Below are positions 25,360 through 33,452 of a stretch of DNA of 46,698 nucleotides, piece after piece. The notes beneath the pieces were generated by a model that was not told the origin of the DNA, searched no databases, and saw only the letters and a list, made by a program, of their open reading frames with translations. The stretch spans positions 1-46,698 of the forward strand of contig NZ_JAHHIT010000080.1 in assembly GCF_024539675.1 (NCBI RefSeq), written 5' to 3'. The position numbers and the translations under genes are program-made. Position 1 is the stretch's first letter, and every line of letters begins with the position of its first letter. The DNA comes from Streptomyces hilarionis (lineage in GTDB: Bacteria > Actinomycetota > Actinomycetes > Streptomycetales > Streptomycetaceae).

Positions 25360-27066
25360 TCAGAGCGGGACGATGTCCGGGGCTCCCAGCCGCGCCGCGT
25401 CCGCCGTGAGGTCGTCGGGCTGGCGCTGGGACTCGCGCTCGGCCTCCACCCGCTTCTCGTAGTGCCCGACCTCGCGCTCGACGCGTTCCTCGTCCCAGCC
25501 GAGGACCGGCGCCATCAGCTCGGCCGCCTCACGCGCGCTGCGAGTGCCGCGGTCGAACGTCTCGATGGAGATCCGCGTCCGGCGCGTGAGCACGTCGTCC
25601 AGGTGCCGCGCGCCCTCGTGCGAGGCGGCGTAGACGATCTCGGCGCGCAGATAGTCGTCGGCGAACTGGAGCGGCTCGCCCAGCGAGGGGTCCTCGGCGA
25701 TGAGGTCCAGCACCTCGTCCGCCATCGCCCCGAACCGGTTGAGCAGATGCTCCACCCGCACCACGTGCAGGCCCGTCCGGGCCGCGATCCGCGCCCGCGC
25801 GTTCCACAGCGCCCGGTAGCCCTCCGCGCCCAGCAGCGGCACGTCCTCGGTGACGCAGTCGGCCACCCGCTGGTCGAGTCCGCGGACCGCCTCGTCGACG
25901 GCGTCCTTCGCCATCACCCGGTAGGTCGTGTACTTGCCGCCCGCCACCACCACCAGCCCGGGCACCGGGTGGGCGACGGTGTGCTCGCGGGACAGCTTGC
26001 TGGTGGCGTCGGACTCGCCGGCCAGCAGCGGTCGCAGGCCCGCGTACACACCCTCCACGTCGTCCCTGGTCAGGGGCACCGCGAGCACCGAGTTCACATG
26101 CTCCAGGAGGTAGTCGATGTCGGCGCTGGAGGCTGCCGGGTGGGCCTTGTCGAGGTCCCAGTCGGTGTCGGTCGTGCCGACGATCCAGTGCCGGCCCCAG
26201 GGGATCACGAACAGCACCGACTTCTCGGTGCGCAGGATGAGCCCCGTGGAGGAGCTGATGCGGTCCCGGGGCACGACGAGATGGATGCCCTTGGAGGCGC
26301 GCACGTGGAACTGGCCGCGTTCGCCGACCATCGCCTGGGTGTCGTCGGTCCACACGCCCGTGGCGTTGACGATCTGCCGGGCGCGGACCTCGTACTCCCC
26401 GCCCCCCTCGACGTCCTGGACCCGCGCGCCGACGACCCGCTCGCCCTCGCGCAGGAACCCGGTCACCCGCGCGCGGTTGGCCGCCCTGGCCCCGTAGGCC
26501 ACCGCGGTGCGCACCAAGGTGGTGACGAACCGGGCGTCGTCCATCTGGGCGTCGTAGTACTGCAACGCGCCGACCAGCGCGTCCTTCTTCAAGGCGGGGG
26601 CCACGCGCAGGGCGTGGCGACGGCTCAGGTGACGGTGCGTCGGCAGGCCCCGGCCGTGCCCGCGGGCCATGGACATCGCGTCGTAGAGCGCGACGCCCGA
26701 CCCGGCGTAGAGCCGCTCCCAGCCCTTGTGCTGGAGCGGGTACAGGAAGGGCACCGGCTTGACGAGATGCGGAGCGAGTCGCTCCAGCAGCAGGCCGCGC
26801 TCCTTGAGCGCCTCGCGCACGAGGGCGAAGTCCAGCATCTCCAGATAGCGCAGACCGCCGTGGATCAGCTTGCTCGACCTGCTCGACGTGCCCGACGCCC
26901 AGTCGCGCGCCTCGACCAGTCCGGTGGACAGGCCGCGCGTCACCGCGTCCAGGGCGGTGCCCGCGCCGACCACGCCGGCGCCCACCACCAGCACGTCCAG
27001 TTCGCGCTCGGCCATGGCAGCCAGTGACTCTGCTCGTTGTGCCGGCCCCAGTGTCGCTGTCCTCAC
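25360..27066 (-). CDS. glpD: Aerobic glycerol-3-phosphate dehydrogenase (FAD)
   Basis: Membrane-associated flavoenzyme oxidising sn-glycerol-3-phosphate to dihydroxyacetone phosphate and passing electrons to quinone. The 568-residue length is typical of the family. The FAD-binding motif is DVLVVGAGVVGAGTALDA (about 24-41). SSRSSKLIHGGLRYLE (about 60-75) is the classic GlpD signature; ARQIVNATGVWTDD and VVVAGGKYTTYRVMAKDAVD are further FAD/substrate regions. The C-terminal 150 residues are the helical cap domain. The GTG at 27066 follows GGGAGG at good distance and keeps the conserved actinobacterial N-terminus; an internal start at MAERELD (17 codons later) is less likely. No glycerol kinase or facilitator gene is adjacent, so this is a stand-alone copy probably distinct from a glycerol-inducible operon copy elsewhere. 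Confidence 0.95.
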   Translation of the reverse strand: MRTATLGPAQRAESLAAMAERELDVLVVGAGVVGAGTALDAVTRGLSTGLVEARDWASGTSSRSSKLIHGGLRYLEMLDFALVREALKERGLLLERLAPHLVKPVPFLYPLQHKGWERLYAGSGVALYDAMSMARGHGRGLPTHRHLSRRHALRVAPALKKDALVGALQYYDAQMDDARFVTTLVRTAVAYGARAANRARVTGFLREGERVVGARVQDVEGGGEYEVRARQIVNATGVWTDDTQAMVGERGQFHVRASKGIHLVVPRDRISSSTGLILRTEKSVLFVIPWGRHWIVGTTDTDWDLDKAHPAASSADIDYLLEHVNSVLAVPLTRDDVEGVYAGLRPLLAGESDATSKLSREHTVAHPVPGLVVVAGGKYTTYRVMAKDAVDEAVRGLDQRVADCVTEDVPLLGAEGYRALWNARARIAARTGLHVVRVEHLLNRFGAMADEVLDLIAEDPSLGEPLQFADDYLRAEIVYAASHEGARHLDDVLTRRTRISIETFDRGTRSAREAAELMAPVLGWDEERVEREVGHYEKRVEAERESQRQPDDLTADAARLGAPDIVPL

Positions 27067-27488
27067 CGCTGCCTCCCGCTGTCGGTAGCGCCGGTCGTAC
27101 CCCGTCAGGGCGCGACCCGGTTCCTATCCCTCATGCCCAAATTCTGACCTTGATGCCCGACATCAGCCACCACACGCCCACAGCCTGTGGACAACCGGGA
27201 CGGCCGGGACGCCCCGGACGACCCGCGCGGGAACGGGCCTGCCCCCGGCGGGACGGGACGCCGGCAGGGCGCCCACGGGCCCGAACGGGCGGCAACGCGG
27301 CGGCCGGGACGACGGAAGCCCAGGTCGCGGGGGATCCTCGGCCCCGGGCGACACGGTCGACCCAACACAGTCGATCAATCCCGCATAACGGTCATATTTA
27401 CTCCTAGTCTGACATTGCGCTCGCCCATCCTGTCCACCGGGCTTGCGCACCTGTCCCACCTCGGTTACTGGGAAGGACGGCATACGCC
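27067..27488. other. Divergent intergenic region between glpD and the sugar dehydrogenase homologue
   Basis: No gene seen. It holds a G-rich GGGACG-repeated tract (about 27198-27320), a perfect 9-base Streptomyces-type DnaA box (TGTGGACAA, complement of TTGTCCACA) at 27186-27194, and an AT-rich patch CATATTTACTCCTAGTCTG (about 27398-27416) that probably contains the promoter of the plus-strand gene. A -10-like TAGTCT is present, but no clear -35. Confidence 0.45.
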
Positions 27489-28697
27489 ATGCCCGCAGAT
27501 CTCGCCGTCATCGGACTCGGCCCGCTCGGCCTGCCCCTGGCCCAGGCAGCCGTCGCCGCCGGCATCCCCACCATCGGCTACCGCACCGGTCCCGAACCCG
27601 GCTCCCTCAGCCCCGCCGAACTGCGCCGGATGCTCTCGGGGGGTTTCCGGCCCGCGACCGACCCGGCCGAACTGGGGCGGGTGCGCACCGCCGTCATCTG
27701 CGCCCCGACCCCGCGCGACGCCGACGGCGGACTCGACCTGAGCCAGGTGGAGGCGGCCGCGCGCACCCTCGCCGGACACCTGCGACCGCACACCACCGTG
27801 ATCCTGGAGTCGCCCGTGCACCCCGGGGCGACGGACGCCTTCCTGCGGCCGCTGCTGGAGGAGACCTCGGGCCTGCGCGCGGGCCGCGACTTCCACCTCG
27901 CCTACTCCCCCAGCCGGGTCGACCCCGGCAGCCGCGCCTTCACCCCCGCCAACACCCCGAAGGTCATCGGCGGGCTCACCCCCGCCTGCACCGAGTCCGC
28001 CGCCGCCTTCTACAGCCGTCTGACCGACAAGGTCGTACGCGCGCGGGGGCTGCGCGAGGCCGAGACCGTGCAGCTCCTGGAGACCAACTTCCGGCACGTC
28101 AACATCGCCCTCGTCAACGAGATGGCCGTCCTGTGCCACGACCTCGGCGTCGACCTCTGGGACGTCGTCCGCTGCGCCGAGACCAAGCCCTTCGGCTTCG
28201 AGGCCTTCCGCCCCGGCCCCGGCGTCGGCGGCCACTCCGTCCCCCTGGACCGCGCCGGGCACCCCGGCAGCCCGCTGCGCATGGTGGAACTCGCCCAGCA
28301 GGTCAACAGCCGCATGCCCCGCTACGTCGTCCAGCGGGCCGCCGCGCTGCTCAACGAGCACGGCAAGTCGGCCCGGGGCGCGCGCGTGCTGCTGCTCGGC
28401 GTCACCTACAAGCCCGACCTCGCCGACCAGCAGAACACCCCGGCCCGCGAGATCGCGATCCGCCTCATGGAGCTGGGCGCGGCCGTCAGCTACCACGACC
28501 CGCACGTCCCGTCCTGGAACGTCCTGGACCGCCCGGTCCCCCGCGCCGACTCCCTCTACGAGGCCGCCGCCGACGCCGACCTCACGATCCTCCTCCAGCA
28601 GCACCGCACCTACGACCTGCAAGGGCTGTCGGTGAAGGCGCAACTGCTGCTGGACACCCGTGGGGCGACGCCCACGGGAGCGGCGCACCGGTTGTGA
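27489..28697 (+). CDS. Nucleotide-sugar dehydrogenase homologue lacking the catalytic Cys
   Basis: A 402-residue protein of the UDP-glucose/UDP-ManNAc (WecC-like) dehydrogenase family, which oxidises sugar nucleotides twice to uronic acids. The fold is complete: NAD motif VIGLGPLGLPLAQA (8-21), central dimer helix HVNIALVNEMAVLCHDLG, and the C-terminal UDP-binding domain with LLLGVTYKPDLADQQNTPA. The active site is not. GVGGHCIPVD of active enzymes reads GVGGHSVPLD with Ser250 for the nucleophilic Cys. The helix normally reading AKLLENTYR is VQLLETNFR, with Gln195 for the catalytic Lys and Thr199 for Asn. The sequence after Asp254 is also unlike active relatives (RAGHPGSP). It may therefore bind a sugar nucleotide without oxidising it, or do other chemistry. 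GGAAGGA lies 11 bases upstream of the ATG. It ends at a strong terminator shared with guaB3. Confidence 0.88.
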   Translation: MPADLAVIGLGPLGLPLAQAAVAAGIPTIGYRTGPEPGSLSPAELRRMLSGGFRPATDPAELGRVRTAVICAPTPRDADGGLDLSQVEAAARTLAGHLRPHTTVILESPVHPGATDAFLRPLLEETSGLRAGRDFHLAYSPSRVDPGSRAFTPANTPKVIGGLTPACTESAAAFYSRLTDKVVRARGLREAETVQLLETNFRHVNIALVNEMAVLCHDLGVDLWDVVRCAETKPFGFEAFRPGPGVGGHSVPLDRAGHPGSPLRMVELAQQVNSRMPRYVVQRAAALLNEHGKSARGARVLLLGVTYKPDLADQQNTPAREIAIRLMELGAAVSYHDPHVPSWNVLDRPVPRADSLYEAAADADLTILLQQHRTYDLQGLSVKAQLLLDTRGATPTGAAHRL

Positions 28698-28720
28698 ACC
28701 GGGGCTCGGCGCCGGGCGAC

Positions 28721-28772
28721 GCGAGAGGCCGGTCGTCCCACCCGCGCGCGGGTGGGACGACCGGCCTCTCGC
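28721..28772. terminator. 26-bp perfect palindrome, bidirectional terminator
   Basis: Bases 28721-28746 are the exact reverse complement of 28747-28772, centred on CGCG. It occupies most of the gap between the convergent stops at 28697 and 28795. Confidence 0.85.
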
Positions 28773-28794
28773 GCGGTTCTCCCGGCTGCCGGCG

Positions 28795-29919
28795 TCAGCG
28801 GCGGTGCACCGAGTCCGCCACCGTGACCTCGACGCGCTGGAACTCCTTGAGCTCGCTGTAGCCGGTGGTGGCCATGGCGCGGCGCAGGGCGCCGAAGAGG
28901 TTCATCGAGCCGTCGGGCGTGTGCGAGGGACCCGTGAGGACCTCCTCGAGGGTGCCGACCGTGCCGAGGTCGACCTTCTTGCCGCGCGGCAGCTCCTCGT
29001 TGACGGCCTCCATGCCCCAGTGGTGGCCGCGCCCCGGAGCGTCGGTCGCGCGGGCCAGCGGGGAGCCCATCATCACCGAGTCGGCGCCGCAGGCGATCGC
29101 CTTGGCCAGGTCGCCGGACCAGCCGACGCCGCCGTCCGCGATCACGTGCACGTACCGGCCGCCCGACTCGTCCATGTAGTCGCGGCGGGCCGCGGCCACG
29201 TCGGCGACGGCCGTCGCCATCGGGACCTGGATGCCCAGCACGTTGCGCGTGGTGTGCGCCGCCCCGCCGCCGAAGCCGACCAGGACGCCCGCCGCGCCCG
29301 TGCGCATCAGGTGCAGGGCCGCCGTGTAGGTGGCGCAGCCGCCGACGATCACCGGGACGTCGAGCTCGTAGATGAACTGCTTCAGGTTCAGCGGCTCGTG
29401 CGAGCCGGAGACGTGCTCCGCCGACACGGTCGTGCCGCGGATGACGAAGATGTCCACGCCCGCGTCGACGACGGCCTTGGAGAACTGGGCCGTGCGCTGC
29501 GGGGAGAGCGCGGCGGCGGTGACCACGCCCGAGTCGCGCACCTCCTTGATGCGCTGCCCGATCAGCTCCTCCCTGATGGGGGCCGCGTAGATCTCCTGAA
29601 GGCGGCGGGTGGCCGCCTCGACGGGCAGGCCGACGATCTCGTCGAGCAGCGGCTGCGGGTCCTCGTGGCGGGTCCAGAGGCCTTCGAGGTTCAGTACGCC
29701 CAGGCCGCCCAGCTCGCCGATGCGGATGGCGGTGGCCGGCGAGACGACCGAGTCCATGGGAGCCGCCAGGAAGGGCAGCTCGAAGCGGTAGGCGTCGATC
29801 TGCCAGGCGATCGAGACCTCCTTCGGGTCCCGCGTACGGCGGCTGGGGACGACGGCGATGTCGTCGAAGGCGTACGCCCGGCGGCCGCGCTTGCCGCGCC
29901 CGATCTCGATCTCAGTCAC
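28795..29919 (-). CDS. guaB3: IMP dehydrogenase-family protein GuaB3, catalytic Cys replaced
   Basis: A 374-residue member of the IMPDH/GMP-reductase barrel family without the CBS (Bateman) insert. The N-terminus RAYAFDDIAVVPSRRTRDP.. and LPFLAAPMDSVVSPATAI are typical of the GuaB3 branch that sits next to guaB in actinobacteria. The phosphate-binding RYVHVIADGGVGWSGDLAKA is intact. The loop that in IMPDH reads GPGSICTT reads GGGAAHTT, with His222 in place of the catalytic Cys. Classical IMPDH/GMPR covalent chemistry through that Cys is therefore impossible at this position. The GTG at 29919 has GGAAAGG upstream. It lies 141 bp downstream of guaB with a hairpin between, so it may have its own promoter. 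As I recall, cyanobacterial GuaB3 has IMPDH activity, whereas the actinobacterial role is unsettled. Confidence 0.9.
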   Translation of the reverse strand: MTEIEIGRGKRGRRAYAFDDIAVVPSRRTRDPKEVSIAWQIDAYRFELPFLAAPMDSVVSPATAIRIGELGGLGVLNLEGLWTRHEDPQPLLDEIVGLPVEAATRRLQEIYAAPIREELIGQRIKEVRDSGVVTAAALSPQRTAQFSKAVVDAGVDIFVIRGTTVSAEHVSGSHEPLNLKQFIYELDVPVIVGGCATYTAALHLMRTGAAGVLVGFGGGAAHTTRNVLGIQVPMATAVADVAAARRDYMDESGGRYVHVIADGGVGWSGDLAKAIACGADSVMMGSPLARATDAPGRGHHWGMEAVNEELPRGKKVDLGTVGTLEEVLTGPSHTPDGSMNLFGALRRAMATTGYSELKEFQRVEVTVADSVHRR

Positions 29920-29972
29920 GTTTGTGGCCTTTCCCTGATGCGTTCAGCGTCTTCCAGTATCGCCGACGGGTA

Positions 29973-30013
29973 CGACGAGGGCGGCCCCGGATGCCCCGGG
30001 ACCGCCCTCGTCG
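29973..30013 (-). terminator. 12-bp stem terminator after guaB
   Basis: CGACGAGGGCGG (29973-29984) pairs with CCGCCCTCGTCG (30002-30013); the loop can fold further. It lies 47-88 bases past the guaB stop and before guaB3, consistent with full or partial termination between the two genes. Confidence 0.65.
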
Positions 30014-30060
30014 CGGTGCTCCCCCGCGCGCGTGAGGCGCGCGGCGGGTGCGCGCCGCCG

Positions 30061-31563
30061 TTACTTGCTGCTGTAGTTCGGCGCCTCGACCGTCATCTGG
30101 ATGTCGTGCGGGTGGCTCTCCTTGAGGCCCGCGGAGGTGATCCGCACGAAGCGCCCCTTGCTCTCCATCTCCTCGATGGTGGCCGCGCCCACATAGCCCA
30201 TCGTCTGGCGCAGACCGCCGACGAGCTGGTGCAGGACGTTGCCGAGCGGGCCGCGGTAGGGCACCTGGCCCTCGATGCCCTCGGGCACGAGCTTGTCGTC
30301 GGCCGCGACCTCCGCCTGGAAGTAGCGGTCCTTGGAGTACGACCTGCCCTGGCCGCGCGACTGCATGGCGCCCAGCGAGCCCATGCCGCGGTACGACTTG
30401 AACTGCTTGCCGTTGATGAACTGCAACTCGCCCGGCGACTCCTCGCAGCCCGCGAGGAGGCTGCCCAGCATCACCGTGTCGGCGCCGGCGGCGAGCGCCT
30501 TGCCGATGTCGCCGGAGTACTGAAGGCCGCCGTCGCCGATCAGCGGGATGCCGGCCGGACGGGCGGCGAGGGAGGCCTCGTAGATGGCGGTGACCTGCGG
30601 GACGCCGATGCCGGCGACCACGCGCGTGGTGCAGATCGAGCCGGGGCCGACACCGACCTTGATGCCGTCGACGCCGGCGTCGATCAGGGCCTGGGCGCCG
30701 TCACGGGTGGCGACGTTGCCGCCGATCACGTCGACGCGCACGCTCGACTTGATCTTCGACATCCAGCTGAGGGCGTTGCTGTTGTGCCCGTGGGAGGTGT
30801 CGACGACGAGGAAGTCCACCCCGGCCTCGGCGAGCGCCTGGGCCCGCTCCAGGGCCTCGGGGCTGGCGCCCACGGCCGCGCCGACGAGCAGCCGGCCCTC
30901 CGCGTCCTTGGCGGCCAGGGGGTACTTCTCGGCCTTGACGAAGTCCTTGACCGTGATGAGGCCCTTGAGGGTGCCCGACCCGTCGACCAGCGGGAGCTTC
31001 TCGATCTTGTGCCGGCGCAGCAGCTCCATGGCCTCGACGCCGGAGATGCCCACCTTGCCGGTGACCAGCGGCATCGGCGTCATGACCTCGCGCACCTGGC
31101 GCGAACGGTCGGTCTCGAAGGCCATGTCGCGGTTGGTGACGATGCCGAGCAGCTTGCCGCCGCCGTCGGTGACCGGCACACCGCTGATGCGGAACTTCGC
31201 GCACAGGGCGTCGGCCTCGGCGAGCGTCGCGTCCGGGTGCACCGTGATCGGGTCGGTGACCATGCCGGACTCGGAGCGCTTCACGAGGTCGACCTGGTTG
31301 ACCTGGTCCTCGACGGACAGGTTGCGGTGCAGCACGCCGACACCGCCCTGGCGGGCCATCGCGATCGCCATGCGGGACTCGGTCACCTTGTCCATGGCGG
31401 CCGACAGCAGCGGGATGTTGACCCGGACGTTGCGGGAGATGCGGGACGAGGTGTCGACCGCGTTGGGCAGCACCTCGGATGCGCCCGGCAGCAGCAGCAC
31501 GTCGTCGTAGGTGAGCCCGAGGGTCGCGAATTTGGCGGGCACTCCGTCGACGTTGGCAGTCAT
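30061..31563 (-). CDS. guaB: Inosine-5'-monophosphate dehydrogenase
   Basis: NAD-dependent oxidation of IMP to XMP, the rate-limiting step to guanine nucleotides; guaA at 5.6-7.2 kb does the next step. The 500-residue protein has the full catalytic barrel interrupted by two CBS repeats (about 95-205: MVTDPITVHPDATLAEADAL and VMTPMPLVTGKVGISGVEAM). The active-site loop VGVGPGSICTTRVVAGIGVP carries the catalytic Cys. The mobile flap has SRGQGRSYSKDRYFQ, with the Arg/Tyr pair in the next helix (VPEGIEGQVPYRGPL). Nothing is missing. ATG at 31563 with GGGGAAGG upstream. A TAGCAT -10 lies about 40 bp before the start. It is transcribed away from the upstream sigma factor gene's 3' end, in the same direction (165-bp gap). 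Confidence 0.97.
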   Translation of the reverse strand: MTANVDGVPAKFATLGLTYDDVLLLPGASEVLPNAVDTSSRISRNVRVNIPLLSAAMDKVTESRMAIAMARQGGVGVLHRNLSVEDQVNQVDLVKRSESGMVTDPITVHPDATLAEADALCAKFRISGVPVTDGGGKLLGIVTNRDMAFETDRSRQVREVMTPMPLVTGKVGISGVEAMELLRRHKIEKLPLVDGSGTLKGLITVKDFVKAEKYPLAAKDAEGRLLVGAAVGASPEALERAQALAEAGVDFLVVDTSHGHNSNALSWMSKIKSSVRVDVIGGNVATRDGAQALIDAGVDGIKVGVGPGSICTTRVVAGIGVPQVTAIYEASLAARPAGIPLIGDGGLQYSGDIGKALAAGADTVMLGSLLAGCEESPGELQFINGKQFKSYRGMGSLGAMQSRGQGRSYSKDRYFQAEVAADDKLVPEGIEGQVPYRGPLGNVLHQLVGGLRQTMGYVGAATIEEMESKGRFVRITSAGLKESHPHDIQMTVEAPNYSSK

Positions 31564-31602
31564 GACACCTTCCCCAAATGGCCTTGATCGGTGCGGATGT
31601 CC

Positions 31603-31608
31603 ATGCTA
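31603..31608 (-). promoter_or_regulatory. Candidate -10 element of guaB
   Basis: The minus strand reads TAGCAT here, giving a start near 31596 and a leader of about 33 bases with the SD GGGGAAGG. No good -35 is seen at 17-18 bp. Confidence 0.45.
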
Positions 31609-31728
31609 ACGGGAAGCGCACCGCCCGAATTCCACGGTCGCGCGGGAGCGCGGGCTTCGTATGTTCGTACGGGAACGGCGGGCGGGCCGTTCAGTGCGGG
31701 CGTTCACCGGCGCGGTCGCCGGGATGCC

Positions 31729-32316
31729 TCACTGCTCGGCGAGTGCCCGCAGTCTGCTGAGCGCCCGGTGCTGGGCCACACGGACCGCTCCGGGTGACAT
31801 TCCCAACATCTGGCCGGTCTCCTCCGCGGTGAGCCCCACGGCGATGCGCAGCAGGAGCAGTTCGCGCTGGTTCTCGGGCAGGTTGGCCATGAGCTTCTTC
31901 GCCCACTCGGCGTCGCTGCTGAGCAGGGCGCGCTCCTCCGGGCCGAGCGAGTCGTCGGGCCGTTCGGGCATCTCGTCGGAGGGCACCGCCGTCGAGCCCG
32001 GATGGCGCATCGCGGCCCGTTGCAGGTCGGCGACCTTGTGGGCGGCGATGGCGAAGACGAAGGCCTCGAAGGGTCTGCCGGTGTCCCGGTAGCGGGGCAG
32101 GGCGAGCAGGACCGCGACACAGACCTCCTGGGCGAGGTCCTCGACGAAGTGACGGGCGTCGCCGGGCAGCCGGGACAGCCGGGTGCGGCAGTAGCGCAGG
32201 GCCAGCGGATGGACGTGGGCCAGCAGGTCGTGGGTGGCCTGCTCGTCGCCGTCCACCGCGCGGTGGACGAGCGCTCCGATCGTCCCCACGGCAGTGACCG
32301 CCTCGTCGTCGCGCAT
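31729..32316 (-). CDS. ECF-like sigma-70 factor, SigD/ShbA type
   Basis: A 195-residue RNA polymerase sigma factor with only regions 2 and 4. Region 2: FVEDLAQEVCVAVLLALPRY and PFEAFVFAIAAHKVADLQRA (about 60-100). Region 4: LPENQRELLLLRIAVGLTAEETGQMLGMSPGAVRVAQHRALSRL (about 145-188), with a normal helix-turn-helix. Position between guaB and a Wbl gene matches mycobacterial sigD. In Streptomyces I believe the corresponding protein is ShbA, reported to drive transcription of the principal sigma gene hrdB; that link rests on memory. The frame is open to GTG 32457 and ATG 32406, but codons between 32316 and 32406 have many A/T third positions (CCT GCT CAT AAC GCT), unlike real coding sequence here. 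The ATG at 32316 is therefore preferred despite a weak SD. No anti-sigma gene is adjacent. Confidence 0.88.
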   Translation of the reverse strand: MRDDEAVTAVGTIGALVHRAVDGDEQATHDLLAHVHPLALRYCRTRLSRLPGDARHFVEDLAQEVCVAVLLALPRYRDTGRPFEAFVFAIAAHKVADLQRAAMRHPGSTAVPSDEMPERPDDSLGPEERALLSSDAEWAKKLMANLPENQRELLLLRIAVGLTAEETGQMLGMSPGAVRVAQHRALSRLRALAEQ

Positions 32317-32840
32317 CGGTCCATGGTGCACTGCGGCCGGACCGGCCGCGGCACCGTGCCCGTCGTTGTGCACCGAAGCGTTATGAGCAGGTGCGCCGGC
32401 ACTCATCCCCTGCGCCCTCCCCTTCCGCTCGACCGACTCGTCCCCGAGGAACTCCACACCTCAAGGATGCGGCATCCGCGGCGAAACGAGCAGCGGGCGC
32501 CCGCCGGGAACCGGCCTCGCTCCCGTCCGCCGTGCGCCGCCGGGAGCTCGCGGCCGGCCGGGAGACCGCCTCTGAGCAGGGAGGTTCGCCCATGAGCCCG
32601 CTCTCCTCGATGAATGACCGATGTCACCCGGAACCGGTGCGATCCGCCGGACGGCCCAGGCCTGCCCCGCTCCGGAAGGGTCCGGAGCCGAGGGCGGCGG
32701 CGCGGACCGAGCGCCCGCGCCTCGGGGCCCCACGGGTCCTGCGGCTCGGCCGGTCCCCGCCGGACCGGGCCGCTCGGGGCGTCCCCCGCGGGGAGCGCCG
32801 CCAGGGCCCGTGACCTTCGGCGGGGTCCGGAGGGGAGGTC
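32317..32840. other. 524-bp gap between bldM and the sigma factor gene
   Basis: No supported gene. It should contain the sigma gene's promoter on the minus strand and the bldM terminator. A candidate is the hairpin at 32778-32799 (TCCCC and GGGGA around GCG, extended by GGCG/CGCC with one bulge), 40-60 bases beyond the bldM stop. A minus-strand frame at 32381-32593 with GGAGAG before ATG was considered, but its composition (Arg/Ala/Gly-rich, no hydrophobic core) is not protein-like. Confidence 0.45.
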
Positions 32841-33452
32841 CTAGCGGACGAGTCCCCACCGGAATCCGAGCGCCACCGCGTGGGCACGGTCCGAGGCGCC
32901 GAGCTTCTTGAACAGCCGTCGGGCGTGCGTCTTGACGGTGTCCTCGGACAGGAACAGCTCACGGCCGATCTCCGCGTTGGAGCGGCCGTGGCTCATGCCC
33001 TCGAGCACCTGGATCTCCCGCGCGGTGAGCGTGGGGGCCGCGCCCATCTCGGCCGACCGCAGCCGGCGCGGGGCGAGCCGCCAGGTCGGGTCGGCGAGCG
33101 CCTGGGTGACGGTCGCGCGCAGTTCGGCGCGCGAGGCGTCCTTGTGCAGATAGCCCCGGGCGCCGGCGGCGACCGCGAGGGCGACGCCGTCGAGGTCCTC
33201 GGCGACGGTCAGCATGATGATGCGCGCCCCGGGGTCGGCGGACAGCAGTCGCCGTACGGTCTCGACGCCGCCCAGTCCGGGCATGCGCACGTCCATCAGA
33301 ATCAGGTCCGAGCGGTCGGCGCCCCAGCGGCGGAGCACCTCCTCGCCGTTGGCCGCCGTCGTCACGCGCTCGACGCCGGGCACGGTCGCGACCGCGCGGC
33401 GAAGCGCCTCTCGGGCAAGCGGGGAGTCGTCGCAGACGAGGACGGATGTCAT
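32841..33452 (-). CDS. bldM: Developmental response regulator BldM
   Basis: LuxR/NarL-family regulator required for aerial hyphae and sporulation. The 203-residue length and sequence match S. coelicolor BldM as I remember it. The receiver domain (1-120) has MTSVLVCDDSPLAREALRRA, the phospho-acceptor position Asp54 in ILMDVRMPG and LHKD near residue 105. BldM is known to act without normal phosphorylation and to work both as a homodimer and as a heterodimer with WhiI. The DNA-binding domain has LTAREIQVLEGMSHGRSNAE and LSEDTVKTHARRLFKKLGA. ATG at 33452. No cognate kinase gene is adjacent, as expected for an orphan. A precise sigma-BldN promoter lies 125-152 bp upstream. It is divergent from whiD. 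Confidence 0.97.
   Translation of the reverse strand: MTSVLVCDDSPLAREALRRAVATVPGVERVTTAANGEEVLRRWGADRSDLILMDVRMPGLGGVETVRRLLSADPGARIIMLTVAEDLDGVALAVAAGARGYLHKDASRAELRATVTQALADPTWRLAPRRLRSAEMGAAPTLTAREIQVLEGMSHGRSNAEIGRELFLSEDTVKTHARRLFKKLGASDRAHAVALGFRWGLVR

Noticed and set aside
28660..31587. A 975-codon plus-strand frame over guaB and guaB3
   Set aside because: It is the antisense shadow of two clear conserved genes, with Asp/Ala/Gly/Val/Arg/His-rich composition typical of GC-rich shadows.
32381..32593. Minus-strand 70-codon frame upstream of the sigma factor with GGAGAG before ATG
   Set aside because: The product is almost only Arg/Ala/Gly/Glu/Ser, and it overlaps the sigma gene's 5' extension; an SD alone is weak evidence.
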